From positions 2,728,001 to 2,792,000 of the forward strand of contig CP079859.1 in assembly GCA_019339365.1 (NCBI GenBank): a DNA stretch of 64,000 nucleotides, in the 5' to 3' direction. Under the pieces are notes generated by a model. The model was not told where the DNA came from, ran no database searches, and saw only the letters and a list, made by a program, of their open reading frames with translations. Shown here piece after piece: positions 20,569 through 29,485 of this stretch (positions within the stretch are counted from its first letter, which is position 1; each line of letters begins with the position of its first letter). The translations under genes were made by a program, and so were the position numbers. The stretch is from Vibrio neptunius (lineage in GTDB: Bacteria > Pseudomonadota > Gammaproteobacteria > Enterobacterales > Vibrionaceae).

Positions 20569-21539
20569 TTTTCCCAAGCCTCCCATTCTGAAAAACATGC
20601 ACGCTGACGACCATCACCAAATGGTGTCAGGATTGGCGCTTCACGCTTACAACGAGCCATAACACGGTGACAACGCTCTTGATATGGACAGCCAGTTGGC
20701 AGGCGTAGCAAGTTTGGCGGGTTACCCGGAATCGTCGGCAAAATCTCACCTTCCGTATCTAAACGAGGGATAGCTTTGAGTAGGCCTTCAGCATAAGGGT
20801 GGCTTGGTTTGTAGAAGATTTCATCGACAGTACCGTATTCCATGGTACGGCCAGCATACATAACAAGCACTTTGTCACATGACCCAGCAACCACTCCCAG
20901 ATCGTGAGTGATCATGATGATGGCTGTATTGAATTCATGTTTCAGCTCATTAAGCAAATCCATGATCTGCGCTTGAACGGTAACATCCAGTGCGGTTGTC
21001 GGTTCATCGGCAATCAGTAGTTTAGGTCGACATAGTAGTGCCATCGCGATCATTACACGTTGGCGCATACCGCCTGAAAACTCATGCGGGTACATAGTGA
21101 TACGCTTACGTGCTTCCGGAATCTTCACGGCTTCAAGCATGCGTACCGACTCTTCAAACGCTTCAGCTTTGCCCATACCTTTATGAAGCATCAGTACTTC
21201 CATAAGCTGATCGCTGACTTTCATGTATGGGTTCAAAGACGTCATTGGGTCCTGAAAGATCATCGCGATCTGCTCAGCACGTACTTTATTCAGTTCTTTT
21301 TCTGGAAGGTTAAGGATTTCCTTACCTTCAAACTTGGCACTACCTGAGATAATGCCGTTTTTCGCCAATAAACCCATGATAGAGAATACTGTTTGCGATT
21401 TTCCTGAACCAGACTCACCCACGATACCGAGAGTTTCGCCTTGGTTCAGAGAAAAGTTTAGATCGTTGACTGCGGTAACAATACCGTCTTGAGTGGTAAA
21501 TTCGACACGCAGATCTTTGACATCTAATAAGCTCATCAT
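20565..21539 (-). CDS. oppD: Oligopeptide ABC transporter ATP-binding protein OppD
   Basis: 324 aa ATPase. Walker A GESGSGKSQT, signature FSGGMRQRVMIAMAL and Walker B LLIADEPTTALD are present, followed by the peptide-transporter C-terminal domain with conserved cysteines (CPYQERCHRVMARC). The annotated start MM could equally be the second ATG at 21536. It forms a heterodimer with OppF on the inner face of the OppBC channel. Gaps of 40-50 bases separate it from oppC, and the oppF overlap shows one transcript. Confidence 0.96.
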   Translation of the reverse strand: MMSLLDVKDLRVEFTTQDGIVTAVNDLNFSLNQGETLGIVGESGSGKSQTVFSIMGLLAKNGIISGSAKFEGKEILNLPEKELNKVRAEQIAMIFQDPMTSLNPYMKVSDQLMEVLMLHKGMGKAEAFEESVRMLEAVKIPEARKRITMYPHEFSGGMRQRVMIAMALLCRPKLLIADEPTTALDVTVQAQIMDLLNELKHEFNTAIIMITHDLGVVAGSCDKVLVMYAGRTMEYGTVDEIFYKPSHPYAEGLLKAIPRLDTEGEILPTIPGNPPNLLRLPTGCPYQERCHRVMARCKREAPILTPFGDGRQRACFSEWEAWEK

Positions 21540-21583
21540 TGCTTCCTTAATCTTTATAGATTTTATAATTTATTGCTTTTTAC

Positions 21584-22486
21584 TTATCTGTCTTTTGGAT
21601 CCAGCGCATCGCGCAGGCCGTCACCAACGTAGTTGAAGCAGAATAGAGTCACAACCATGAACGCTGCAGGGAATGCTAGCTGCCAGATTGCTACTTCCAT
21701 TGTCTGTGCACCTTCTTGAAGAAGTGCGCCCCAACTTGTCATTGGTTCCTGAACACCAAGACCAAGGAATGATAGGAATGATTCAGTCAGAATCATGCTT
21801 GGGATTAGAAGCGTTGAGTAAACCGCTACGATACCCAGTACGTTTGGAACGATGTGACGAGTGATGATCTTCCACTTACTCACACCACAAACGTGTGCAG
21901 CTTCGATGAACTCTTTACTGCGTAAGCTAAGGGTTTGACCACGAACAATACGTGCCATATCTAGCCATGCAATCGCACCGATAGCAACGAAGATAAGAAT
22001 GATATTACGACCGAAGAATGTAACTAGTACGATAACTAGGAACATAAACGGTACTGCGTAAAGGATCTCAAGGATACGCATCATGATTCGGTCTACTTTA
22101 CCGCCGATGAAGCCAGAAGCTGCACCGTAAAGCGTACCAATCAATACCGCGACAAACGCACCCATCACGCCGACCATCAGTGAGATTCGGCCACCAATTA
22201 AGGTACGAACATAAAGGTCACGGCCTAAGCTATCGGTACCAAACCAGTGCTCTGCGTTCGGACCAACGTGCATTGCGTACCAGTCAGTATCATCGTAAGT
22301 GAATGGCGCCATAGTCGGTAAAACGATTACCGCTAGCGTCATTAAGAATAGGATAAACAAGCTCACCATCGCCGCTTTGTTACGCATAAAGCGGATACGA
22401 GCGTCTTGCCATAGACTGCGACCTTCGATCTCTAAGTTTTCAGAGAACTTTTCAATCGCTTCTAGGTTTTCTTTTTTCGTTAACAT
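21584..22486 (-). CDS. oppC: Oligopeptide ABC transporter permease OppC
   Basis: About 300 aa inner-membrane permease: a cytoplasmic N-terminal tail, one TM helix near residue 40, then the BPD transport domain with the EAA loop EAAHVCGVSKWKIITRHIVPN. The start is placed at ATG 22486 (MLTKKENLEAI) because AGGGA lies 9-10 bases upstream; the longer frame would need a TTG at 22492. It partners with OppB. Confidence 0.96.
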   Translation of the reverse strand: MLTKKENLEAIEKFSENLEIEGRSLWQDARIRFMRNKAAMVSLFILFLMTLAVIVLPTMAPFTYDDTDWYAMHVGPNAEHWFGTDSLGRDLYVRTLIGGRISLMVGVMGAFVAVLIGTLYGAASGFIGGKVDRIMMRILEILYAVPFMFLVIVLVTFFGRNIILIFVAIGAIAWLDMARIVRGQTLSLRSKEFIEAAHVCGVSKWKIITRHIVPNVLGIVAVYSTLLIPSMILTESFLSFLGLGVQEPMTSWGALLQEGAQTMEVAIWQLAFPAAFMVVTLFCFNYVGDGLRDALDPKDR

Positions 22487-22501
22487 AACCAAACGTCCCT
22501 G

Positions 22502-23422
22502 TTAGTAGCGAATTTTCGGGTCAATCATTGCAAGTAAGATATCGACAATCGCATTGAATAAAATGAATAGGAAACCAATCAAGATGGTTACACCCATTAC
22601 TAGCGAGTAGTCACGGTTAAATGCAGCGTTAACGAAAAGCTTACCGATACCCGGCAGGCCGAAGATAGTTTCAATAACTACCGAACCTGTGATGATACCT
22701 ACGAATGCTGGGCCCATGTAAGACACAACAGGGAGAAGTGCTGGTTTAAGAGCATGCTTTACAATGATGTAGCGGTAACTTAGACCTTTCGCACGAGCGG
22801 TACGGATAAAGTTACTGTTCAGTGTTTCAATCATCGAACCACGCGTGATACGAGCGAATGTCGCTACGTAGAGCAGTGACATGCCAATGACTGGTAGCAC
22901 TAGATATTTTAAGCTGCCGTCTTGCCACCCTCCCGCAGGAAATAGGTTCCAATGAAGTGAGAACAAATAGATAAGTGCTGGTGCTAGCACAAATGAAGGC
23001 ATCACGACACCCAACATGGCGGTCGACATGATGGTGTAGTCTACCCAAGTATTCTGCTTAAGCGCTGCGATAGTCCCGACGGTGACTCCCATAATAACGG
23101 TAAAAATAAAGGCAATAAAACCTACCTTTGCCGATACCGGTAGCGCGACCGAGATGAGCTCGTTTACAGAGTAATCTAGGTACTTAAACGACGGACCAAA
23201 GTCACCTTGGACAACGTTAGTCAAGTACGTGGTGTATTGCTCAAATACAGGCTTATCTAGACCGTATTTAGCTTCAATGTTTGCCATAACTTCTGGCGGT
23301 AATGGACGTTCACTCGAGAATGGGTTACCCGGTGCGAAACGCATAAGAAAGAAAGATATAGTGATCAGAACCAACATAGTTGGGATCGCCTCAAATATCC
23401 TTTTCGCGATGAATTTAAGCAT
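22502..23422 (-). CDS. oppB: Oligopeptide ABC transporter permease OppB
   Basis: 306 aa inner-membrane permease with six TM segments. The N-terminus MLKFIAKRIFEAIPTMLVLI and the EAA-type loop RTARAKGLSYRYIIVKHALK are typical of OppB/DppB. It lies 15 bases upstream of the oppC start. The 135-base gap after oppA contains a stable hairpin that may allow unequal expression of binding protein and permease. Confidence 0.96.
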   Translation of the reverse strand: MLKFIAKRIFEAIPTMLVLITISFFLMRFAPGNPFSSERPLPPEVMANIEAKYGLDKPVFEQYTTYLTNVVQGDFGPSFKYLDYSVNELISVALPVSAKVGFIAFIFTVIMGVTVGTIAALKQNTWVDYTIMSTAMLGVVMPSFVLAPALIYLFSLHWNLFPAGGWQDGSLKYLVLPVIGMSLLYVATFARITRGSMIETLNSNFIRTARAKGLSYRYIIVKHALKPALLPVVSYMGPAFVGIITGSVVIETIFGLPGIGKLFVNAAFNRDYSLVMGVTILIGFLFILFNAIVDILLAMIDPKIRY

Positions 23423-23500
23423 AAACTCACTCTTTCAGTCTGTGACAGTTAAAAATGAAGAAACAACCGAATTTCTACGAATTCAGATTGCAGAAAGGCA

Positions 23501-23524
23501 CTGCATGTCATTTCTCACATGCAG
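23501..23524 (-). promoter_or_regulatory. Intercistronic hairpin between oppA and oppB
   Basis: CTGCATGT (23501-23508) and ACATGCAG (23517-23524) form a perfect 8-bp stem. On the minus strand it follows the oppA stop by about 35 bases, with no long T-run. It is of the type that stabilises or partly terminates the mRNA of the abundant binding protein. Confidence 0.55.
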
Positions 23525-23557
23525 GCCTATATTTTTATAGTTCGATCAGTTCAAGAG

Positions 23558-25227
23558 TTACTTGACGATGTAGAGATCTTTAGAGTAGATCTTCTCTTCT
23601 GGGTTGTTTGCTGGGAAGCCACCAACCTTAGGAGAAAGTAGACGTGATTTCACGTACTGGTAGATAGGGGCGATAGGCATATCTTTCGCTAGTAGCTTTT
23701 CCGCTTCTAGGTAAAGTGCTTGACGCTCTTCTTCCGAAGTCGATGCAATCGCTTTAGCCATGATTTCATCATACTCTTTGCTGCCGTAGTGAACACCACC
23801 CGTGGTGTTGTTACTCTTCATAAGTGTTAGGAATGAAGACGCTTCATTGTAGTCACCACACCATCCTGCACGAGCAACTTCAAAGTCTCCTGAGTCCTTG
23901 GAAGATAGGTAAGTTTTCCACTCTTGGTTTTCTAGAGTGACTTCTAGACCCAGTGTTTTCTTCCACATTGAACCTAGTGCTACTGCGATTTTCTTGTGGT
24001 TTTCAGAAGTGTTGTAAAGCAGATTGAATTTCAGTGGGTTATCTTTACCATAGCCCGCTTCAGCGAGAAGACGTGCCGCTTCTGCATCACGTTCTGCTTG
24101 AGTCATTTGACCATAAGCTGGCATTTCTGGGTTGAATCCAGCGGTGATCTCAGGCGTTAGGAAGTAAGCAGGTTTTTGGCCTTGCGCTAAGATCGCGTCA
24201 GTTACAATGTTACGGTCAATAGCATAAGAGATGGCTTTACGAACGCGAACATCGTCAAATGGTGGTTTCTTAGTATTGAAGCTGTAGTAATAAGTACATA
24301 GGTTGCCCGTCACCGATACTTCTTCTGGGTGCTCCTTCTTAAGGCGCTTGAAGTGTTCAACAGGTAATTCGTAAGAAACATCAATTTCGCCAGCAAGGAA
24401 GCGGTTCATTTCAGCTACCTGGTTTTCGATAGGTAGGAAAGTTACTTTATTTAGCTTGGTGTTTGCGTTATCCCAGTATTGTTCATTGCGCTTAAGTACC
24501 AAGCGCTCGTTAACAACCCAGTTGTCGACAACAAATGCACCGTTACCAACAAAGTGTTCTGGTTTCGTCCACTGATCACCATACTTCTCTACTGTTGCTT
24601 TATGAACAGGTTTCACTGTTGTGTGACCCATCATCATGACAAAGTAAGGAACAGCGGTATCTAGTTCAACAACCAGCGTGTGGTCATCGACTGCTTTAAC
24701 ACCTAATTCGCTCTTATCTTTTTGCCTGCAACGATGTCTTTTGCGTTCAACATCTTGGTGTATTCCATGTACCAAGCGTATGGAGAAGCTGTGTTTGGAT
24801 CAACGGCGCGCTGGAAGCTGTAAACAAAATCGCCAGCCGTAACAGGATCGCCATTTGACCATTTTGCGTCTTTACGTAGGTGGAAAGTGAAGGTTTTGTT
24901 GTCTGTTGTTTCCCAAGATTCTGCAACACCAGGAACTGTATTACCATCAGCATCTTGATTCACTAAGCCCTCTAGAAGATCACGAATGACGTGAGACTCT
25001 GGTACACCTTGAGATTTGTGTGGGTCGATTGTCGCCACTTCGGTACCGTTACCACGGACAATTTCTTGTACGTCAGCAAGTTCAGTTTTCTGAGAGTCTG
25101 ATTTCGCTTCAGGAGTAGGTACTGGCTGTGCAGCTTGCTTTTCTTCTGGCTTGTCGCCACAACCAGTTAAAGCTAAAGAGAGGCCCGCGCCAACAAATAG
25201 AGCGCGCGTAATTTTGTTCTTATACAT
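23558..25227 (-). pseudogene. oppA: Oligopeptide-binding lipoprotein OppA, frameshifted
   Basis: Periplasmic solute-binding protein (SBP family 5) of the Opp importer. The true start is ATG 25227 (MYKNKITRALFVGAGLSLAL) with GGAG upstream. The lipobox LALTGC marks a lipoprotein, unlike the soluble E. coli OppA. The N-terminal piece reads to AGKK and then leaves frame; the rest resumes DKSELGVKAVDDHTLVVELD in the other frame. The shift is a missing base in a five-T run at 24719-24723 (plus strand). Restoring it gives a 556-aa protein without gaps. Downstream motifs such as VRKAISYAIDRNIV are intact. With an intact oppBCDF behind it, a sequencing error is more likely than a dead gene (inference). 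Confidence 0.9.
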
Positions 25228-25854
25228 GTGTAAAACTCCAAGTTTTTCATTTGCATCCATGACTTCTTTGCACGGTACTAGAACGGACAGTGATTTAGAT
25301 CTGTTTAGCTCAAAATTTAAGCATAAAAATCTAAAATCGCACAAAGATTGCGGCACACATTATCAATCATTGGATTAATTTGCCATAAAAATGTAGCGAA
25401 AAATCGTTTAATTCTCCGATCAGTGCGACATTTTGGTAAAAAACACTACTAAAGAAATGATTACCAGTGTATTTGAATAAGAAATTCTTTAGGTTCAGAT
25501 TGAAGTGCCTATTTATCTGATAAGCTGCAACTTTTTAGCATCTTATTCTGGATATTTTGCAGAAATTTTAACAAAAGTTATGTAAGCAACCTAACATTTA
25601 GCTACATTACCCTTACAAAAATAGCATTCTGTGAGGTTAATCACTCTGTTGCACAAGCAATGTGCTCTATGCCCCATTTTGGACTCAGCCCCTCACCCAC
25701 CTTCCCCAAATAATTAACACACCGGCAACATAAGCCAAATAAATGAAAAATATAGATTTTTAGTTTTTTCTTAGCTTTTTTAAGCTTAATCATTTGTGAG
25801 CGAGCCGTATGCACATTGATATACCGCTACCCCCACAACTGTATAGGCACCTCT
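25228..25854. promoter_or_regulatory. oppA-volA divergent control region
   Basis: About 630 AT-rich bases with no supported gene. It holds the oppA promoter and long leader on one side and the volA promoter on the other. A CRP-like palindrome lies at 25630-25645. A pyrimidine-rich stretch (25664-25710) and AT-rich DNA follow towards volA. Confidence 0.55.
25630..25645. promoter_or_regulatory. Putative CRP binding site
   Basis: TGTGA (25630-25634), six bases, TCACT (25641-25645), close to the CRP consensus TGTGA-N6-TCACA. It is about 210 bases upstream of volA and 400 upstream of oppA; volA-fadL is the more likely target, since lipid uptake genes are often cAMP-CRP dependent. Inferred from pattern only. 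Confidence 0.5.
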
Positions 25855-28158
25855 ATGATGAGAAAGCTCCATATACTAGCAGTATTACTCTCTGCCGCAT
25901 TTGTAATCACTGGTTGCGATGGTGAAGAAAGCACCACAGAAAACATTGCGGTAGAAATTCCTTTTGCATTAAATCACGTTCCAATGCCAAATGATGGCTA
26001 TGGATACGATGACGATGGTTCCCTCTCTCTACCCGATGAACCTGCATCTCCTCTGAGCTATTCGACCAATGAAGAATACGAGGCCTACTACCAGAGTTTT
26101 GAGACCAGTCTTGCTGCGGTTGATGGTTGGGGGCTATGTGTTGAACCTATCGTGATTCCACTTGATAGCGTCAATTCGGGTCAAGTACCTGCCATAGATT
26201 CGTCTTCGCTGGAGGGTAACATACTACTACTGGATAGTTCGGGAAGTGAAATCAACGACACAAAACTGACAAGTGATGGCCGTCAGTTGACTATCCAGTG
26301 TCGTGCTGCACTGCAACCTAGTACTCCCTATTACCTCGCAGTAACCGATGGAGTGAAAACCACTCAAGGCAAACCATTGCAACCTTCGCGTGGATTCACT
26401 CAACTGCTTACTGCGGATCCAAGTGAGCTAGATGAGCATGAGAAATGGCTGCAAAGCACGACCCAAGAGGCCGTCGATATTTACCACGCCAGGGACAATC
26501 ACCACGACCTCGTTTATGCCGCTAAATTTACCACTCAAAATAGCTACTCGGTTATAGACAACGTCATTACTCAAACACTAATAGATAAACCCTCTATTGA
26601 TTGGAGCGCAGTCGAATATGAAAAGAAAGGACTTCCTACCGCGGATCCAGAGGATCGATATGTTGTAGTCCGAGCTCACTTGATTGCTAACTATTATTTG
26701 CCATTAACGCAGGATACTGCCGTTGATAAAAATTGCATACTCGACCGCTATGACCCTATATCTAACTGCCCATCAATGTACAAATGGATGACAGGAGTCA
26801 ATGGCGAACACCTAACGGAGCAATACTTCTCCAAGACTAGCCGGACAGAGAAGATTGCCATACACAACGACAACTCTACCATCATACCTGTTGACTTTTA
26901 TTTGCCTTTCATCACAGGTAAAACAACGACCAAAGATGATGCGATCGATTACATTGAAAATACATCGAATCCAACCGTACTTTTTATTCACGGTATAACG
27001 GGCAGTAAAGACGATGCATCCTTAGTAAGTAAAAAATATGTCAAGGACGGCCAAGAATACATTTTTGCCGCAATAGATATGCCTTATCACGGAAAGAGGG
27101 TTGTATGTGATGCCTCTGACTATATAGACCCAGAAGATGCATACTGCCCAACGGGAGGAAAACCTATTAGCGCCCGTGCAGACAAATCCTATTTTATCAA
27201 TATAACCTCCCCTTTGACTTTACGTTCCAACCTGCACCAATCGGTTAGCGATTTTATTGGCCTTAGATGGGCGATGAACTTCGGCAACCCAAACGCTAAT
27301 CGCGAGGCACACCTCGTAGGCGTTTCTCTGGGTGGAATTATGTCGGTGATGACCACAGAGGCGACATATGATCAAGATAGCCGTCAAATCAGAGGTTTAG
27401 AATTAGAAACCTCAAACTATGCAGTACCGGGCCAAGGCCTAGTTAATCTGACTCTGTCATCTTTAACACTTGGATCGGAAATGGAAGCGTCCGTGAAAAA
27501 ATCAGCGGATGTTCAACGCGCCATCGCAGAAACCTTGATACCTAATTTATGTACGGCTGATACAAGCAATGAAGAGTGTATTACTCAACTCGATAATCAC
27601 AGTGGTCCGTTAAGCGACAGCATTGAAATGTTGGAAGACGAGATCTTTGACGCTTTAATTCCAGTTTTAAAACATGGCGTCCAGCAAACAATTGATGGTT
27701 CCGATCCCGCTGGAAAGGTCACTCGCCAACGCGAAGCTAAACAGCCAACTTTACTTATTGAAGCCGTTGGTGATTGTGGTACCCAGTGTGAAGTCGGAGA
27801 GTACATGCCAGATACCGTCGTTCCGAACCATGCCGATAACAATGTCATGACGGGTACTGACCCTTTGATTATCGCTCTTGGACTCAACTCGATCTTGGAT
27901 ACCACAAGCGATTCAAATGGAATACGGGGGGTCATTAAGGCAACGGTCGGAGGTCACGGCACGTTCCTATTCCCATATGAAGGCCCAATGGATGAAACTG
28001 GGCTGCCATCTTTCTCAGAGATAGAAGCCGTAGAGGACTCTCGTCAAACACAACAAGATGCCGTTTTAGAAATGATTCAAACAAAGGGCAAAGTTATAAC
28101 ACTCGATGATAGTGATTTTATCAATATTGTAGATAGCAACGACGAGGTTGAAGAATGA
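25855..28158 (+). CDS. volA: Surface lysophospholipase VolA-like lipoprotein
   Basis: About 767 aa. Starting at ATG 25855 (or 25858), a signal peptide ends in a lipobox, FVITGC, predicting a lipoprotein. The alpha/beta-hydrolase nucleophile elbow GVSLGG lies near residue 490, preceded by VLFIHGITGSKDD, which resembles an oxyanion-hole strand. The N-terminal half matches the Pla-1/cef-type bacterial lipase N domain. VolA of V. cholerae is an outer-surface lysophospholipase that releases fatty acids from host lysophosphatidylcholine, and its gene is paired with fadL. The same pairing is seen here: the stop TGA overlaps the fadL ATG (ATGA). The family call is good; activity is inferred. Confidence 0.88.
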   Translation: MMRKLHILAVLLSAAFVITGCDGEESTTENIAVEIPFALNHVPMPNDGYGYDDDGSLSLPDEPASPLSYSTNEEYEAYYQSFETSLAAVDGWGLCVEPIVIPLDSVNSGQVPAIDSSSLEGNILLLDSSGSEINDTKLTSDGRQLTIQCRAALQPSTPYYLAVTDGVKTTQGKPLQPSRGFTQLLTADPSELDEHEKWLQSTTQEAVDIYHARDNHHDLVYAAKFTTQNSYSVIDNVITQTLIDKPSIDWSAVEYEKKGLPTADPEDRYVVVRAHLIANYYLPLTQDTAVDKNCILDRYDPISNCPSMYKWMTGVNGEHLTEQYFSKTSRTEKIAIHNDNSTIIPVDFYLPFITGKTTTKDDAIDYIENTSNPTVLFIHGITGSKDDASLVSKKYVKDGQEYIFAAIDMPYHGKRVVCDASDYIDPEDAYCPTGGKPISARADKSYFINITSPLTLRSNLHQSVSDFIGLRWAMNFGNPNANREAHLVGVSLGGIMSVMTTEATYDQDSRQIRGLELETSNYAVPGQGLVNLTLSSLTLGSEMEASVKKSADVQRAIAETLIPNLCTADTSNEECITQLDNHSGPLSDSIEMLEDEIFDALIPVLKHGVQQTIDGSDPAGKVTRQREAKQPTLLIEAVGDCGTQCEVGEYMPDTVVPNHADNNVMTGTDPLIIALGLNSILDTTSDSNGIRGVIKATVGGHGTFLFPYEGPMDETGLPSFSEIEAVEDSRQTQQDAVLEMIQTKGKVITLDDSDFINIVDSNDEVEE

Positions 28159-29354
28159 AAAAAATCATATTTGGCTTCACAGCTCTATCGGCAACATTAC
28201 AAGCACATGCCGCAGGCTTTCAACTTAATGCTCAATCGGCAACCGGTTTAGGGCGCGCATTCGCGGGTGATGCAATCATTGCGGATAATGCCTCGATTGT
28301 AGCGAAAAACGCGGCGGCGATGAGTTTAATCGATAAGCCGATGTTCTCTATTGGTGCAGTGAATATTGCCAGCCAAGTAGACTTCAGCAACATCCGCTAC
28401 ACTCCGCCTAGTGCTTCTACACAGGCAATTGGCGATACAGGGCTGGACAACAACACCTTTATTCCTAATGCTCATCTGGTGTACCCACTAGAGGGTACAG
28501 ACTGGACACTAGGCGCGACGATTCATTCAAACTTCGGTACCGACGTTGAATTTGAAGATAGCTTTGAGGCCCCTATTTTTGGTGGTAAGACTTACCTTAG
28601 CAGCATTAATGCAGGCTTTTCTGCAGCCTACCAGTTGAATGAATCTTGGTCCCTTGGCGGCGGTATCGATCTTATATACGGAGAGGGCGAGATATCTCGG
28701 ACACCGAACAGTGCTACCCCTCTTCGGATTGATGCAAACGGCGTAGGACTTGGCTTCAATCTAGGTGTTGCCTATCTTGTTGATGAAGACAACCGATTTG
28801 GATTGTCGTATCGATACAGTCCTGAGCTAACAGCCGATGGAAATGTGTATGCCTGGGAGCAAGGGAAAACGGATAGTGTCGATATTCCTCTCCCTGACAC
28901 CATTGAGTTCTCCGGCTACCACAAACTCAACGCAAAATGGGCCGCACACTACAGCCTACAGTACGTTGCGTGGTCTGAGTTTGATAAGCTGACCTCGGAG
29001 CATTACAGCGCATCGATTAAAGATTATGCATGGAAGAATGCAGGTCATATTTCTGTTGGAATCACACACCAACTAAACAAAGATATTGAGTTGCGGGCAG
29101 GTTATATGTATGACCTTTCACCTGTCGATCAGATCAGTTCACTGTCAATACCTGACACTGATCGACACTGGTTTACATTCGGAGGGTCATACGCAGCGAC
29201 GGATCAGCTAAAGCTCGATTTATCTATCGGCTATTTAACCGGTATGCAGACAGCAATCAATGAATCTCAAGCTGTTGTTGATGAGTACAATATCGAAGCG
29301 ACGGTCAATACCCGTGCTTGGTTGGTCGGTGCTCAGTTGAACTACACTTTTTAA
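28155..29354 (+). CDS. fadL: Outer-membrane long-chain fatty acid transporter FadL
   Basis: 399 aa OmpP1/FadL/TodX-family beta-barrel. The signal peptide ends ATLQAHA, and the mature protein begins AGFQLNAQSATGLGRAFAG, the conserved FadL N-terminal hatch. It ends with the aromatic beta-signal AQLNYTF. It carries fatty acids across the outer membrane, presumably those released by VolA, with which it is translationally coupled (4-base overlap). FadR encoded at 3674-4513 is a likely regulator in this genome. It is followed by a clear terminator. Confidence 0.95.
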   Translation: MKKIIFGFTALSATLQAHAAGFQLNAQSATGLGRAFAGDAIIADNASIVAKNAAAMSLIDKPMFSIGAVNIASQVDFSNIRYTPPSASTQAIGDTGLDNNTFIPNAHLVYPLEGTDWTLGATIHSNFGTDVEFEDSFEAPIFGGKTYLSSINAGFSAAYQLNESWSLGGGIDLIYGEGEISRTPNSATPLRIDANGVGLGFNLGVAYLVDEDNRFGLSYRYSPELTADGNVYAWEQGKTDSVDIPLPDTIEFSGYHKLNAKWAAHYSLQYVAWSEFDKLTSEHYSASIKDYAWKNAGHISVGITHQLNKDIELRAGYMYDLSPVDQISSLSIPDTDRHWFTFGGSYAATDQLKLDLSIGYLTGMQTAINESQAVVDEYNIEATVNTRAWLVGAQLNYTF

Positions 29355-29378
29355 GCCGCTCGTTTTACATCAACATCT

Positions 29379-29410
29379 AAAGCCAGCTCAAAAGAGTTGG
29401 CTTTTTCTTT
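29379..29410 (+). terminator. Terminator of volA-fadL
   Basis: AAAGCCAGCTC (29379-29389), loop AAAA, GAGTTGGCTTT (29394-29404), then TTCTTTT. Confidence 0.88.
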
Positions 29411-29485
29411 TCTGTGGTTAGGCAGACTATATAGATAGTGATAAACTTAACTATGAGCTATCGGTATCTTTTGACTCGGTGAATA

